Assembly (NCBI RefSeq): GCF_001029285.1
Contig: NZ_LDZY01000014.1
Span: 1 to 64,000, forward strand
Source: Desulfosporosinus acididurans
Lineage (GTDB): Bacteria > Bacillota > Desulfitobacteriia > Desulfitobacteriales > Desulfitobacteriaceae
Direction: 5' to 3'
Length of the DNA: 64,000 nucleotides
Shown: one piece after another, positions 44,438 to 52,967 of the stretch
How positions within the stretch are numbered: position 1 is the first letter of the stretch
How the letters are laid out: the number at the start of each line of letters is the position of its first letter
The notes under the pieces: generated by a model
Databases searched by the model: none
The model's input: the letters and a program-made list of their open reading frames with translations, nothing else
Told to the model about the DNA's origin: nothing
Position numbers and translations under genes: made by a program

Positions 44438-45400
44438 TTGAAGAAAATATTTACATTATTAGTTATCGTTATGTGTCTACTGGCATCACCTCGAAGCTTA
44501 TTGGCGGCAACGTCTGGGAACAGTGAAACGAAATCAGTCGGAACTAAAACAGTTGGAATTGTAACTGCATCGGCGCTTAATTTACGTCAGACAGATGTAT
44601 CTACCTCGAAAGTACTTACGGCCATTCCTAAAAACACTCAAGTTGATGTGATTTCTAAAAACACAAGTAATTGGTACAATGTCAAATATAATGGTCAGAC
44701 TGGTTGGGTTTCGGGAGCGTACCTAATACTTAAGACGGTTACTGACACATCATCAGAAACTACGCCAAGTGCAATATCCGGGAACGATAAAACTATATCA
44801 GATACGAAGACAGTTGGAATAGTTACAGCTTCGGCCCTTAATCTACGTAAAACAGATGCAGCTACATCAGCAGTACTTACTACTATTCCTAAAAACGCCC
44901 AAGTTGAGGTGATAGCCAAGAATACCGGTAATTGGTATAACGTCAGCTACAATGGTCAAACTGGATGGGTTTCTGGATTATATCTAACCGTGAAGACTGT
45001 TACGGATACGGACTCCGTGCCTGAAGTTTCGCGATCAGATAGTTCAAAACTTGTGGATGATGCCCTAAGCCTACTAGGTGTTCCCTACGTTTTCGGAGGA
45101 AACAGTCGTAGTGGGTTTGATTGCTCGGGTTATACCCAATACGTATTTAAGGGTGTCGGTATTTCTTTACCAAGAACTGCTGAAGAACAATATAAATCGG
45201 GAGTCTCAGTGAGCCGGGAGCAGCTGCAGGCTGGTGATTTAGTATTCTTTTCTACGTATGCTCCGGGAGCATCGCATGTCGGTATCTATATCGGCGGCGG
45301 AAAGTTCATCGCAGCTGATTCCAATAAAGGTATTTGTATTTCTAACCTTGATGATCCTTACTATAGGAGCTCATACCTTGGTGCCCGTCGAATAAGCTAG
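44438..45400 (+). CDS. Secreted SH3-SH3-NlpC/P60 peptidoglycan endopeptidase
   Basis: A 320-residue exported hydrolase, starting at TTG 44438 (GGGTGA upstream). A signal peptide (LLVIVMCLLASPRSLLAAT) is followed by two SH3b repeats (residues about 32-105 and 122-195) that are near copies, each with ALNLR, IPKN and NWYNV...YNGQTGWVSG. The C-terminal NlpC/P60 domain has the catalytic Cys in RSGFDCSGYTQYVF and His in GASHVGIYIGGG. It should cleave peptide bonds in cell-wall stem peptides. A terminator follows at 45435-45466; it stands alone. Confidence 0.93.
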   Translation: MKKIFTLLVIVMCLLASPRSLLAATSGNSETKSVGTKTVGIVTASALNLRQTDVSTSKVLTAIPKNTQVDVISKNTSNWYNVKYNGQTGWVSGAYLILKTVTDTSSETTPSAISGNDKTISDTKTVGIVTASALNLRKTDAATSAVLTTIPKNAQVEVIAKNTGNWYNVSYNGQTGWVSGLYLTVKTVTDTDSVPEVSRSDSSKLVDDALSLLGVPYVFGGNSRSGFDCSGYTQYVFKGVGISLPRTAEEQYKSGVSVSREQLQAGDLVFFSTYAPGASHVGIYIGGGKFIAADSNKGICISNLDDPYYRSSYLGARRIS

Positions 45401-45434
45401 GAGCGCAGGGCATTAAGTTCAACTTGAAACATAT

Positions 45435-45466
45435 AGCAACTAAGCATTGGACTTAGTTGCTTTTTT
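45435..45466 (+). terminator. Terminator after the NlpC/P60 gene
   Basis: AGCAACTAAG (45435-45444) pairs perfectly with CTTAGTTGCT (45452-45461), then six T. A second, weaker hairpin with T-rich tail lies near 45533-45556. Confidence 0.9.
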
Positions 45467-45625
45467 ACTCTGCTGCAGTAAACACATCAATACACGTTGA
45501 GGCCAACAATATATTAGTTTTTTGGCGATGAGGGAGCGTTTTGGCGCTTCTTTTTATTTTTAACCATGCATGTGAGGTAAGAGGCGACAAGACACGACAA
45601 TTAATTATAATATTCATTTAAATAT

Positions 45626-45703
45626 GAATATTGATTAAATTGAAAATTCGATGTATTATATAATTGTCAAGCATATTTGAATATTTGTTAAATTGCAAAT
45701 TCG
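45626..45703. repeat. Two 25-bp direct repeats in an AT-rich control region
   Basis: The 25 bases at 45626-45650 and 45679-45703 agree at 22 positions and are 53 bases apart. Each contains TTAAATTG with GAAT on the left and AATTC on the right, a quasi-palindrome. A further palindrome ATTCAT-TTAAAT-ATGAAT (45613-45630) overlaps the first. They stand just before a strong ribosome binding site and are likely operator sites for a dimeric regulator. Confidence 0.55.
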
Positions 45704-45718
45704 GAAAGGGGAGGTGGT

Positions 45719-45772
45719 ATGGGGTTTTTATTGCGTTACGAAACATCAAGTGAACCTATTGAAGTAGGCTGA
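45719..45772 (+). CDS. Orphan 17-codon reading frame with a strong ribosome binding site
   Basis: GGGGAGGTGGT immediately precedes ATG 45719; the frame reads MGFLLRYETSSEPIEVG and stops at TGA 45770-45772. The spacing and site strength are those of a real gene start. It may be a leader peptide, or the severed start of a gene whose remainder was replaced by the transposase fragment that follows. Confidence 0.35.
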   Translation: MGFLLRYETSSEPIEVG

Positions 45773-45839
45773 ATAGAAATTCTATATTTTTTAGACAAGT
45801 ATCGAACAATTAAATATTCTTTCTAAAGATGAACAAGGC

Positions 45840-46320
45840 AAATAATCGTTTTTCACGCTTGTTCACTTTCATTTGTCTGAAACACGCAGTTTCTCAGGGA
45901 ACAGTCGTAAGTTGTCCTTGAGCAAAACGACATTTGACGATTTCTGAGGCTGCCGCTTTATCTCGAAGCCAGCTGAGCAAATCTAAGCCAGCTGAGCAAA
46001 TGGTAACACTTTTATAGTAAGCGCCTTAACGTCTCCAAGTAAACCATGATTCGCGGAGATGCCAAGAATTCGAGTCCGAAAAATGTGGAATAGAATCATC
46101 CGCTCGACCAAACGTTTAAGTTTACCCGGCGTGGTCGTTGAGCCTTTTCTCCCTTTTTACCTCTCTTAGTTTTCTTCTTGCGTCTCTCGGCCTTTTTTAG
46201 GGCTTGAGATTGTCTCTACGGGCATTCCAAAGGCGTTTGAAGAAGTCGTAGAAGGTACCAACACCGGGGAAAATAAAGTTGGTTCAAGGAAACTCTTGTC
46301 CCAACTGCCTCGGCAAATGC
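45840..46320 (-). pseudogene. Decayed transposase fragment
   Basis: On the minus strand, in shifting frames, the DNA reads GVGTFYDFFKRLWNARRDNL, then a lysine-rich linker (KKAERRKKKTKRGKKGEKAQ) and a later EFLASPRIMVYLETL stretch, with stops between. This is the look of the N-terminal half of a DDE transposase of IS4-like type found in related clostridia. A 19-bp-period duplication containing AGCCAGCTGAGCAAAT (about 45967-46000) lies inside. No inverted repeats were identified. It separates the operator region at 45.6 kb from the acyl-CoA dehydrogenase gene. Confidence 0.55.
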
Positions 46321-46358
46321 CGAGAGGCTATTTAAAATTTAGGAGGAGGCAATTAAAA

Positions 46359-47507
46359 ATGGATGTTAATTCTTTTAGTTTATCGGAAGAACAGGAAATG
46401 ATTATGAACACGGCAAGATCATTTGCACAAAAGGAACTTCAACCTATTGTCTATGAGAGCGATGCAAATAGTATATTTCCTGTAGAACAGTATAAGAAGA
46501 TGGGCGAGATGGGTTTGTTGGGCTTACCATTCTCATCAGAATATGGTGGTTCCGACGGAGATTACTTATCTTACATCTTAGCCGTCGAAGAAATTTCCAA
46601 AGTGCATAGTGCCGTTGGTATCTCATATTCGGTAAGTACCTCTCTCTGTATGGGAGGAATATATCAAAATGCTTCAGAGGAACAAAAGAAAAAATATCTT
46701 CCAGATCTATGTTCTGGAAAGAAATTTGGTTCTTTCGGATTAACTGAGCCAAATGCGGGCTCAGATGCAGCAGGTGTAAGAACTACAGCTAAAAGAGATG
46801 GAGATCACTATGTATTAAACGGTTCTAAATGCTTTATTACAAATGGCCCTCTCTCTGAGACCTTTTTAGTATTTGCTTCAACGGATATAAGTCAAGGAAC
46901 AAAAGGATTATCAGCGTTTATTATTGAAAAAAGTTTCCCGGGATTTTCAATAGGCACTATTGAAAACAAATGTGGGATAAGAGCTACTCAAGTTTCAGAA
47001 CTGCTTTTTGATGACTGTATTGTCCCAGCTGAAAACTTAGTAGGACAAGAGGGAAAAGGTTTTGGCATTGCAATGAAGACTCTTGATGGCGGAAGATTCG
47101 GAGTCGCAGCCCAAGGACTTGGTCTCGCAGAAGGAGCATTTGATATAGCGAAACAATATTTGAAAGATAGAATCCAGTTTGGCAAGCCTTTATACAAAAA
47201 TCAGTATTTAGCATTTAAAATGGCTGAATTAGAGATCGAAATTGAACAAGCTAAGTATCTCTTGTACAAAGGAGTTCTTGATAAACAAGCTGGAAGACCT
47301 TATTCAGTTTCAGCAGCGAAGGCAAAAATGGCTTGCACAGACGCAGCGATGCATGTAACTGTAGAATGCGTTCAAATGCTTGGCGGAAATGGCTACATGA
47401 AGGATTATCATGTTGAAAGAATGATGAGAGATTCTAAGATTACTCAGATCTATGAAGGAACAAATCAAATCATGAGAATGATTATTGCCGGAAATATTTT
47501 CAAATAA
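46359..47507 (+). CDS. Acyl-CoA dehydrogenase (short-chain type)
   Basis: A 382-residue FAD enzyme. ATG 46359 is chosen after GGAGGAGG (46341-46348); an upstream frame extension is not coding. Motifs: FGLTEPNAGSDAAGVRTTA near residue 125, KCFITNGPLS, and the C-terminal MLGGNGYMKDYHVERMMRDSKITQIYEGTNQI, in which the Glu of YEGTNQ is the catalytic base of butyryl/short-chain acyl-CoA dehydrogenases. No etfA or etfB is in the window. In context it probably reduces a 2-enoyl-CoA made by the dehydratase encoded downstream, or runs the reverse reaction. Confidence 0.93.
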   Translation: MDVNSFSLSEEQEMIMNTARSFAQKELQPIVYESDANSIFPVEQYKKMGEMGLLGLPFSSEYGGSDGDYLSYILAVEEISKVHSAVGISYSVSTSLCMGGIYQNASEEQKKKYLPDLCSGKKFGSFGLTEPNAGSDAAGVRTTAKRDGDHYVLNGSKCFITNGPLSETFLVFASTDISQGTKGLSAFIIEKSFPGFSIGTIENKCGIRATQVSELLFDDCIVPAENLVGQEGKGFGIAMKTLDGGRFGVAAQGLGLAEGAFDIAKQYLKDRIQFGKPLYKNQYLAFKMAELEIEIEQAKYLLYKGVLDKQAGRPYSVSAAKAKMACTDAAMHVTVECVQMLGGNGYMKDYHVERMMRDSKITQIYEGTNQIMRMIIAGNIFK

Positions 47508-47573
47508 TTTAATTTTTCAAGAACAACCGACGGTTTGTGGAGTGATGTCGTTAAGTTGATAGGAGAGATACGA

Positions 47574-47759
47574 ATGAAAGAGTGTATTGCTTGTCATTCT
47601 GGCCAAATAAAACAGGTGGATATCATAACAAAAGATGATGCATTTATCTTATTAGAGAATAGTGAAGTAGTCGACAGTCCTCCACAAAGTCAAAAGATAA
47701 TAAAGTATGTTTGTTTAAATTGTGGATTCATAAATCTTTATGCAGAGGACTATATTTAA
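47574..47759 (+). CDS. Small zinc-ribbon-like protein
   Basis: 61 residues from ATG 47574, preceded by AGGAGA; a longer frame from 47535 lacks a site. Two pairs of cysteines (ECIACHSG at the start and YVCLNCGFI near the end) are spaced to bind one zinc ion or a cluster. It sits between the acyl-CoA dehydrogenase and CoA-transferase genes. No family was named. It may be a rubredoxin-like or regulatory adaptor; the role is unknown. Confidence 0.65.
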   Translation: MKECIACHSGQIKQVDIITKDDAFILLENSEVVDSPPQSQKIIKYVCLNCGFINLYAEDYI

Positions 47760-47821
47760 AATAACTGTTACCAAATAGTTTGCGACATAAGAAATCTCTC
47801 ACATATGACTGACGTGTCCGC

Positions 47822-47886
47822 AGTGACTTAATAATTGGAATATTCTTATTCAATGCCCCGCAATTTGCGGGGCAGGTTAAGTCACT
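47822..47886 (+). repeat. Nested perfect inverted repeats before the CoA-transferase gene
   Basis: Outer arms AGTGACTTAA (47822-47831) and TTAAGTCACT (47877-47886) pair perfectly, and within the loop TGCCCCGC (47854-47861) pairs with GCGGGGCA (47867-47874). No T run follows, and the ribosome binding site of the next gene begins 13 bases later. It may be an attenuator, an RNA stabiliser or an operator. Confidence 0.7.
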
Positions 47887-47914
47887 GAGGAAAACATTGG
47901 AGGAGGGGCCTAAT

Positions 47915-49471
47915 ATGAGAAAGGTTGCTATTCTGACAGCAGAAGAGGCTGTTGATTTAGTTAAAGATGGGGACACTCTTTGTACATGTGGATTTGTTGG
48001 AAATCTTCTTGCAGAAGCACTTTATAAAGCCATAGAAAAGAAATTTTTAGAGACCGGCAGCCCTAAAAATATAACTTTGTTTTATCCAGCATCACAAGGC
48101 AGCAGGAACGGCACAGGCGGTGATCATTTTGCCCACGAAGGTTTGGTAAAAAGAGTAATAGCAGGTCATTATAATACCGCTCCAAAGTTAGGCGAACTGT
48201 GTCTAGCTAATAAATGTGAAGGTTACAACTTACCACAAGGTACTTTGGAATATATTATTAGAGATGCCGCGGGACATAGGCCTGGTACAATTACCCATGT
48301 TGGATTGGGTACTTTTGTTGATCCAAGAAATGGCGGAGGTAAAATAAACGCCAGGACGACAGAAGATTTAGTAGAAGTTATAAAAATCGGCAATGAAGAA
48401 AAGCTTTTCTACAAAGCATTTCCTTTAGATATCGCCTTCCTTAGAGGTACTTATGCGGATGAGTATGGAAATGTAACCCTAGAAAAAGAAGTAGCTACTA
48501 TTGAGGTTACATCTATAGCGCAGGCAGTTAAAAATAATGGTGGAAAAGTAATTGTTCAAGTGGAAAAGGTTGTAAAGGGTGGTACTTTAGACCCCAGACT
48601 GGTTCAAATACCTGGTATTTATGTTCATGCTGTTGTAGAAGTAGTTGATATGAAAGATCATGAACAAAGTGTTGGACAAGAATATAATCCGGCACTTTGC
48701 GGGGAAGTAAGAGCACCTGAAGGTAATGTTGAAATGACCCCCTTGACTATTAAAAAAGTTATTGGCAGAAGAGCAGCTATGGAATTGGTAAAGGATACTG
48801 TTGTTAATTTAGGTGTAGGAACACCTGAGTATGTTGCTCAAGTTGCAAGTGAAGAAGGAATTGCAAGTTACATGACATTAACTGTAGAATCGGGTGCAAT
48901 TGGAGGCAGTCCGCAAGGTGGAGCTAGATTTGGTGCTACGTTAAATCCTGATGCTATTATTGACCAAAATAGTCAGTTTGATTTTTATGATGGCGGCGGT
49001 CTTGACATGGCATTTTTAGGCTTAGCTGAATGCGATGAAGAGGGTAACATTAATGTTAGTAAATTTGGTCCCAAAATACCAGGCTGTGGAGGTTTTATCA
49101 ATATAACCCAAAATTCAAAAAAAGTATTCTTCCTTGGTACATTTACAGCTGGTGGCCTAAAAGAAAAAATTGAAGATGGAAAATTAATAATAGAACAAGA
49201 AGGAAGACAAAAGAAATTTATAAAACAAGTAGAACAAGTTACATTTAGTGGAAAATATGCAATTAAAACCGAACAACCCGTCTTATATATAACAGAAAGA
49301 GCTGTATTTGAATTAAAAGAAGGTGGGCTTAACTTAATAGAAGTTGCTCCTGGAATTGATATCCAAACACAAATTATAGATTTAATGGATTTTGCCCCTA
49401 TGATTGACAAAAATGTTAAGACTATGGACCCAAGGCTTTTTAGTGAAGAAAAAATAAACCTGAAGAAATAA
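47915..49471 (+). CDS. Family I CoA-transferase (propionate/acetate CoA-transferase type)
   Basis: A 518-residue enzyme with the two halves fused, as in Pct/YdiF. ATG 47915 is chosen after GGAGGAGGGG (47899-47908). Visible: CGFVGNLLAEALYKAIE at the N-terminus, GTFVDPRNGGGKIN, and MTLTVESGAIGGSPQGG, whose Glu is the expected covalent CoA carrier. It would activate a 2-hydroxy acid (for example lactate) by moving CoA from acetyl- or propionyl-CoA. It is followed by dehydratase activator and subunits, as in acrylate-type pathways. Confidence 0.9.
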   Translation: MRKVAILTAEEAVDLVKDGDTLCTCGFVGNLLAEALYKAIEKKFLETGSPKNITLFYPASQGSRNGTGGDHFAHEGLVKRVIAGHYNTAPKLGELCLANKCEGYNLPQGTLEYIIRDAAGHRPGTITHVGLGTFVDPRNGGGKINARTTEDLVEVIKIGNEEKLFYKAFPLDIAFLRGTYADEYGNVTLEKEVATIEVTSIAQAVKNNGGKVIVQVEKVVKGGTLDPRLVQIPGIYVHAVVEVVDMKDHEQSVGQEYNPALCGEVRAPEGNVEMTPLTIKKVIGRRAAMELVKDTVVNLGVGTPEYVAQVASEEGIASYMTLTVESGAIGGSPQGGARFGATLNPDAIIDQNSQFDFYDGGGLDMAFLGLAECDEEGNINVSKFGPKIPGCGGFINITQNSKKVFFLGTFTAGGLKEKIEDGKLIIEQEGRQKKFIKQVEQVTFSGKYAIKTEQPVLYITERAVFELKEGGLNLIEVAPGIDIQTQIIDLMDFAPMIDKNVKTMDPRLFSEEKINLKK

Positions 49472-49515
49472 TGATTGAAATAGTTGAAGAAATAATTAAA
49501 GAAGGAGATTAATCT

Positions 49516-50301
49516 ATGTTTACTATGGGGATTGATATTGGTTCATCATCCTCAAAGGTTGTAATACTTGAAGATGGATTGAATATTATCGCTGCTGAAG
49601 TCATCCAAATTGGAACAGGTTCTACTGGACCAAAACGTGTACTAGATGAAGCTCTTTCAAAGTCAGGTCTTAAATTGCAAGACATGGCTAAAATTATTGC
49701 TACAGGTTACGGAAGATCTTCAGTAGAAGAATCACACAAACAAATCAGCGAAATCAGTTGTCAGGCTAAGGGAGTTTTCTTTTTAGTTCCTTCAGCAAAA
49801 ACAATTATTGACATCGGTGGTCAAGATGTTAAGGCAATTAAACTTGACAGTAAAGGCTGCGTTAAGCAGTTTTTTATGAATGATAAATGTGCTGCTGGAA
49901 CAGGACGTTTTCTTGATGTTATGTCACGAGTACTTGAAGTTAGTCTTAATGAAATGGCAGAATACGATTCTCGTGCAACGGAACCTGCCACTGTTAGCAG
50001 CACGTGCACAGTTTTTGCGGAATCTGAGGTAATATCTCAGCTTGCAAACGGAGTTGCTAAAGAGAACATTATTGCGGGGGTTCATCAGTCAGTTGCCAGC
50101 AAAGCTTGTGGACTTGCCTATAGATGTGGGGTGGAAGAGGACATTGTTATGTGCGGAGGTGTTGCCAAAGACTTAGGGGTAGTTAGGGCAATAAGCAAAG
50201 AACTAAAAAAACCAGTAATCGTAGCGCCTAATCCTCAAACTACAGCTGCACTTGGAGCTGCTATATTTGCCTTCGACGAAGTTATTGGAGCAAATAAATA
50301 A
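49516..50301 (+). CDS. 2-Hydroxyacyl-CoA dehydratase activator ATPase (HgdC-type)
   Basis: A 261-residue ATPase of the BadF/BadG/HgdC family with AAGGAG upstream. It has the ASKHA phosphate loop TMGIDIGSSSSKVVIL, DIGGQDVKAI, and two cysteines in NDKCAAGTGRFLD and SSTCTVFAESEV that in HgdC dimers hold one [4Fe-4S] cluster. It injects a single electron, driven by ATP, into the dehydratase to start catalysis. It is extremely oxygen-sensitive in known cases. The two dehydratase subunits follow 18 bases downstream. Confidence 0.93.
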   Translation: MFTMGIDIGSSSSKVVILEDGLNIIAAEVIQIGTGSTGPKRVLDEALSKSGLKLQDMAKIIATGYGRSSVEESHKQISEISCQAKGVFFLVPSAKTIIDIGGQDVKAIKLDSKGCVKQFFMNDKCAAGTGRFLDVMSRVLEVSLNEMAEYDSRATEPATVSSTCTVFAESEVISQLANGVAKENIIAGVHQSVASKACGLAYRCGVEEDIVMCGGVAKDLGVVRAISKELKKPVIVAPNPQTTAALGAAIFAFDEVIGANK

Positions 50302-50319
50302 AGGAAAGAGGTATGGAAA

Positions 50320-51588
50320 ATGACTGATACATCGAATATGAGTGCCAAAGAATTGTTAGGTTTCTATCAAGAAGAATTATATGAAGAAGCGAGACGGGCA
50401 AAAAAAGAAGGAAAACTTGTTTGTTGGTCTGCATCTGTTGCTCCTTCGGAGTTTTGTGTCACTATGGATATTGCTATGATATATCCTGAAACACACGCTG
50501 CGGGTATTGGTGCAAGAAAAGGTGCCTTAGATGTTCTTGAAGTTGCAGATGAAAAAGGCTATAACGTGGATACTTGCTCTTATGCAAGAGTAAATATGGG
50601 TTATATGGAACTTTTAAAACAAGAGGCTTTAACGGGAAAAACACCAGAAAAGCTTGAAAAATCTCCAGCGGCAAGAATACCCCTTCCTGATTTAGTAATA
50701 ACATGCAACAATATTTGTAACACATTGCTTAAGTGGTATGAGAATCTTGCCGTTGAATTAAATATTCCTCTGATCATCATTGATGTTCCATTTAATCATA
50801 CAATGCCAATACCACAGTATTCTAAGGACTATATCGCGGAACAGTTTAAGAATGCCATTTCGCAGCTTGAGGAAATCTGTGGTAAGAAATTCGACTACGA
50901 CAAATTCTTAAAAGTACAGGAACAAACACAACGTTCTGTTGCCCAATGGAACAGAATCGCTTCTTTGTCATCACATAAACCATCACCATTAAACGGTTTT
51001 GATCTTTTCAACTATATGGCACTGATAGTTTGTGCAAGAAGTAGAGACTACGCAGAAATTACCTTTAAAAAGTTTGCAGATGAACTTGAGGAAAATCTAA
51101 AAAATGGTATCTACGCGTTTAAAGGAAATGAACAAAAGCGTGTAACATGGGAGGGTATAGCTGTTTGGCCACACCTTGGACATACATTTAAAGGCTTAAA
51201 GAATCTTGGAAATATAATGACAGGTTCAGCCTATCCTGGTCTGTGGAATCTTTCTTATACACCAGGTGATATGAGTTCAATGGCAGAAGCTTATACTAGA
51301 ATTTATATAAATACTTGTCTCGATAACAAAGTTAAGGTTCTTAGTGACATAATTAGTGGAGGAAAGTGTGACGGAGTTATTTATCATCAGAACAGAAGCT
51401 GTAAGCTAATGAGTTTTCTAAATGTAGAAACTGCCGATATATTACAAAAAGGAAATCATTTACCCTATGTGAGCTTTGATGGAGACCAAACTGACCCTCG
51501 TAACTTTTCTCCTGCACAATTCGATACACGTATACAGGCATTAGATGAAATGATGAAGCAGAATAAGGAGGGAGTTTCTAATGAGTAG
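50320..51588 (+). CDS. 2-Hydroxyacyl-CoA dehydratase subunit alpha (HgdA/FldB-like)
   Basis: A 422-residue subunit with AAAGAGG before ATG 50320. It shows the family's KKEGKLVCWSASVAPSEF opening, LVITCNNICNTLLKWYENLA, and cysteines in CDGVIYHQNRSCKLMSF that bind a [4Fe-4S] cluster in relatives. The substrate is a 2-hydroxyacyl-CoA (lactyl, 2-hydroxyglutaryl, 2-hydroxyisocaproyl or phenyllactyl); sequence reading alone does not separate these. Its end overlaps the beta subunit by 8 bases. Confidence 0.92.
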   Translation: MTDTSNMSAKELLGFYQEELYEEARRAKKEGKLVCWSASVAPSEFCVTMDIAMIYPETHAAGIGARKGALDVLEVADEKGYNVDTCSYARVNMGYMELLKQEALTGKTPEKLEKSPAARIPLPDLVITCNNICNTLLKWYENLAVELNIPLIIIDVPFNHTMPIPQYSKDYIAEQFKNAISQLEEICGKKFDYDKFLKVQEQTQRSVAQWNRIASLSSHKPSPLNGFDLFNYMALIVCARSRDYAEITFKKFADELEENLKNGIYAFKGNEQKRVTWEGIAVWPHLGHTFKGLKNLGNIMTGSAYPGLWNLSYTPGDMSSMAEAYTRIYINTCLDNKVKVLSDIISGGKCDGVIYHQNRSCKLMSFLNVETADILQKGNHLPYVSFDGDQTDPRNFSPAQFDTRIQALDEMMKQNKEGVSNE

Positions 51589-52699
51589 AATTGAAACTAT
51601 TATAAGTGAATTATCTTCTATTTCAAATAATCCCAAAAAGGCTATGGAAGATTATAAAAAAGAAACCGGCAAAGGGGCAGTAGGTGTTATGCCTTATTAT
51701 GCTCCTGAAGAAATAATTCATGCTGCAGGTCTTCTTCCAGTAGGTATTTGGGGAGGACAGAAGAGTATTTCTAAAGCCCGTGCCTTTTTACCTCCCTTTG
51801 CTTGTTCGATTATGCAATCCGTTATGGAAATGCAGCTGGAAGGTGTATATGATAATTTAGAAGCTATACTTTTCCCCGTTCCTTGTGACACCTTAAAATG
51901 TCTTAGTCAAAAATGGAAAGGAACATCACCTGTCATCGTATTTACTCATCCTCAAAACAGAAAACTAGAAGCAGCAAATAAGTTTCTTGCTGAGGAATAT
52001 AGGCTTGTTCGTGAAAAACTCGAAAGAATATTGGATGTTAAGATTACCGATGAGGCACTAACCAAAAGCATTGACATTTATAACGAAAATCGTAAAGTAA
52101 TGCGTGAATTTGTGGACATAGCCGCTGCTTATCCTCAGATTATTGATCCCATAAAACGTCATGCTATTATAAAAGCAAGATCTTTTATGGAAAAATCTAA
52201 ACATACGGCTATGGTAAAAGAATTGAATTCAGAGCTTAAATCGTTACCTGTTGAGGACTTTACAGGTAAAAGGGTTGTTTTAACAGGAATTATGGCTGAA
52301 CCAAATGAAGTATTAGAAATTCTAAAAGAAAACGGTTTTGCTGTTGTTGCAGACGACCTTGCACAGGAATCGAGACAGTTCAGAAATGATGTTCCATTAG
52401 GCCCAGACCCACTATATAGATTGGCTAAATGGTGGCAAGAATTCGATGGTTGTTCTCTTGCTACAGATGCGAAGAAATCAAGAGGTCCAATGCTTATCGA
52501 TACGGTTAAATCATCTAAGGCAGATGCCGTTGTGGTTTGCATGATGAAGTTCTGTGACCCCGAAGAATTCGACTATCCAATCTACTATAGACAGTTTGAA
52601 GAAGCTGGAATTAAAAGCTTATTTATAGAAATTGACCTTGAAACAACATCCTTTGAACAGACTAAAACCAGAGTTCAAAGTTTTAGTGAAATGCTGTAA
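51581..52699 (+). CDS. 2-Hydroxyacyl-CoA dehydratase subunit beta (HgdB/FldC-like)
   Basis: A 372-residue subunit with AAGGAGGGAG before ATG 51581. Features: GVMPYYAPEEIIHAAGLLPVGIWGG, LFPVPCDTLKCLSQKW with two Cys, GIMAEPNEVLEILKENGFAVVADDL and VVVCMMKFCDPEEFDYP. It pairs with the alpha subunit; each holds one [4Fe-4S] cluster in known enzymes. This gene ends the cluster, with a hairpin at 52819-52849 behind it. Confidence 0.92.
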   Translation: MSRIETIISELSSISNNPKKAMEDYKKETGKGAVGVMPYYAPEEIIHAAGLLPVGIWGGQKSISKARAFLPPFACSIMQSVMEMQLEGVYDNLEAILFPVPCDTLKCLSQKWKGTSPVIVFTHPQNRKLEAANKFLAEEYRLVREKLERILDVKITDEALTKSIDIYNENRKVMREFVDIAAAYPQIIDPIKRHAIIKARSFMEKSKHTAMVKELNSELKSLPVEDFTGKRVVLTGIMAEPNEVLEILKENGFAVVADDLAQESRQFRNDVPLGPDPLYRLAKWWQEFDGCSLATDAKKSRGPMLIDTVKSSKADAVVVCMMKFCDPEEFDYPIYYRQFEEAGIKSLFIEIDLETTSFEQTKTRVQSFSEML

Positions 52700-52714
52700 T
52701 TTCTAAGTGTAGAA

Positions 52715-52748
52715 AACTTATTTCTGAATTGAACTTGTTTCTGAATTA
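52715..52748. repeat. Tandem 17-bp repeat after the dehydratase genes
   Basis: AACTTATTTCTGAATTG (52715-52731) is followed at once by AACTTGTTTCTGAATTA (52732-52748), 15 of 17 identical. The role is unknown. Confidence 0.6.
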
Positions 52749-52818
52749 TAAGTTAATAGAAATTTAAAGCGTATCTCTTTAGGTAATGTCTCTTGTTGTT
52801 TGTTTGCATCCTGACTTT

Positions 52819-52849
52819 GTGGGAAGAGGTGATATGTGACCCTTCCCAC
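52819..52849 (+). terminator. Hairpin closing the dehydratase cluster
   Basis: GTGGGAAG (52819-52826) pairs perfectly with CTTCCCAC (52842-52849). No clear T run follows, so termination may be weak. Confidence 0.5.
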
Positions 52850-52888
52850 TTAGTTTGTTAAGTCGAGAATTATAATTACTTATTTAAG

Positions 52889-52904
52889 TTTAAGTTTGCT
52901 TAAA
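52889..52904. promoter_or_regulatory. Palindrome upstream of the FAD-oxidase gene
   Basis: TTTAAG-TTTG-CTTAAA (52889-52904) is a perfect 6-4-6 palindrome about 65 bases before the start. It could be an operator for a dimeric regulator; there is no regulator gene next to it. Confidence 0.4.
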
Positions 52905-52967
52905 ATGATTTTACATTATGTGGTCTGACCGGCGTACATATCCGAAGGGTTATAAGGAGGTATAAGG

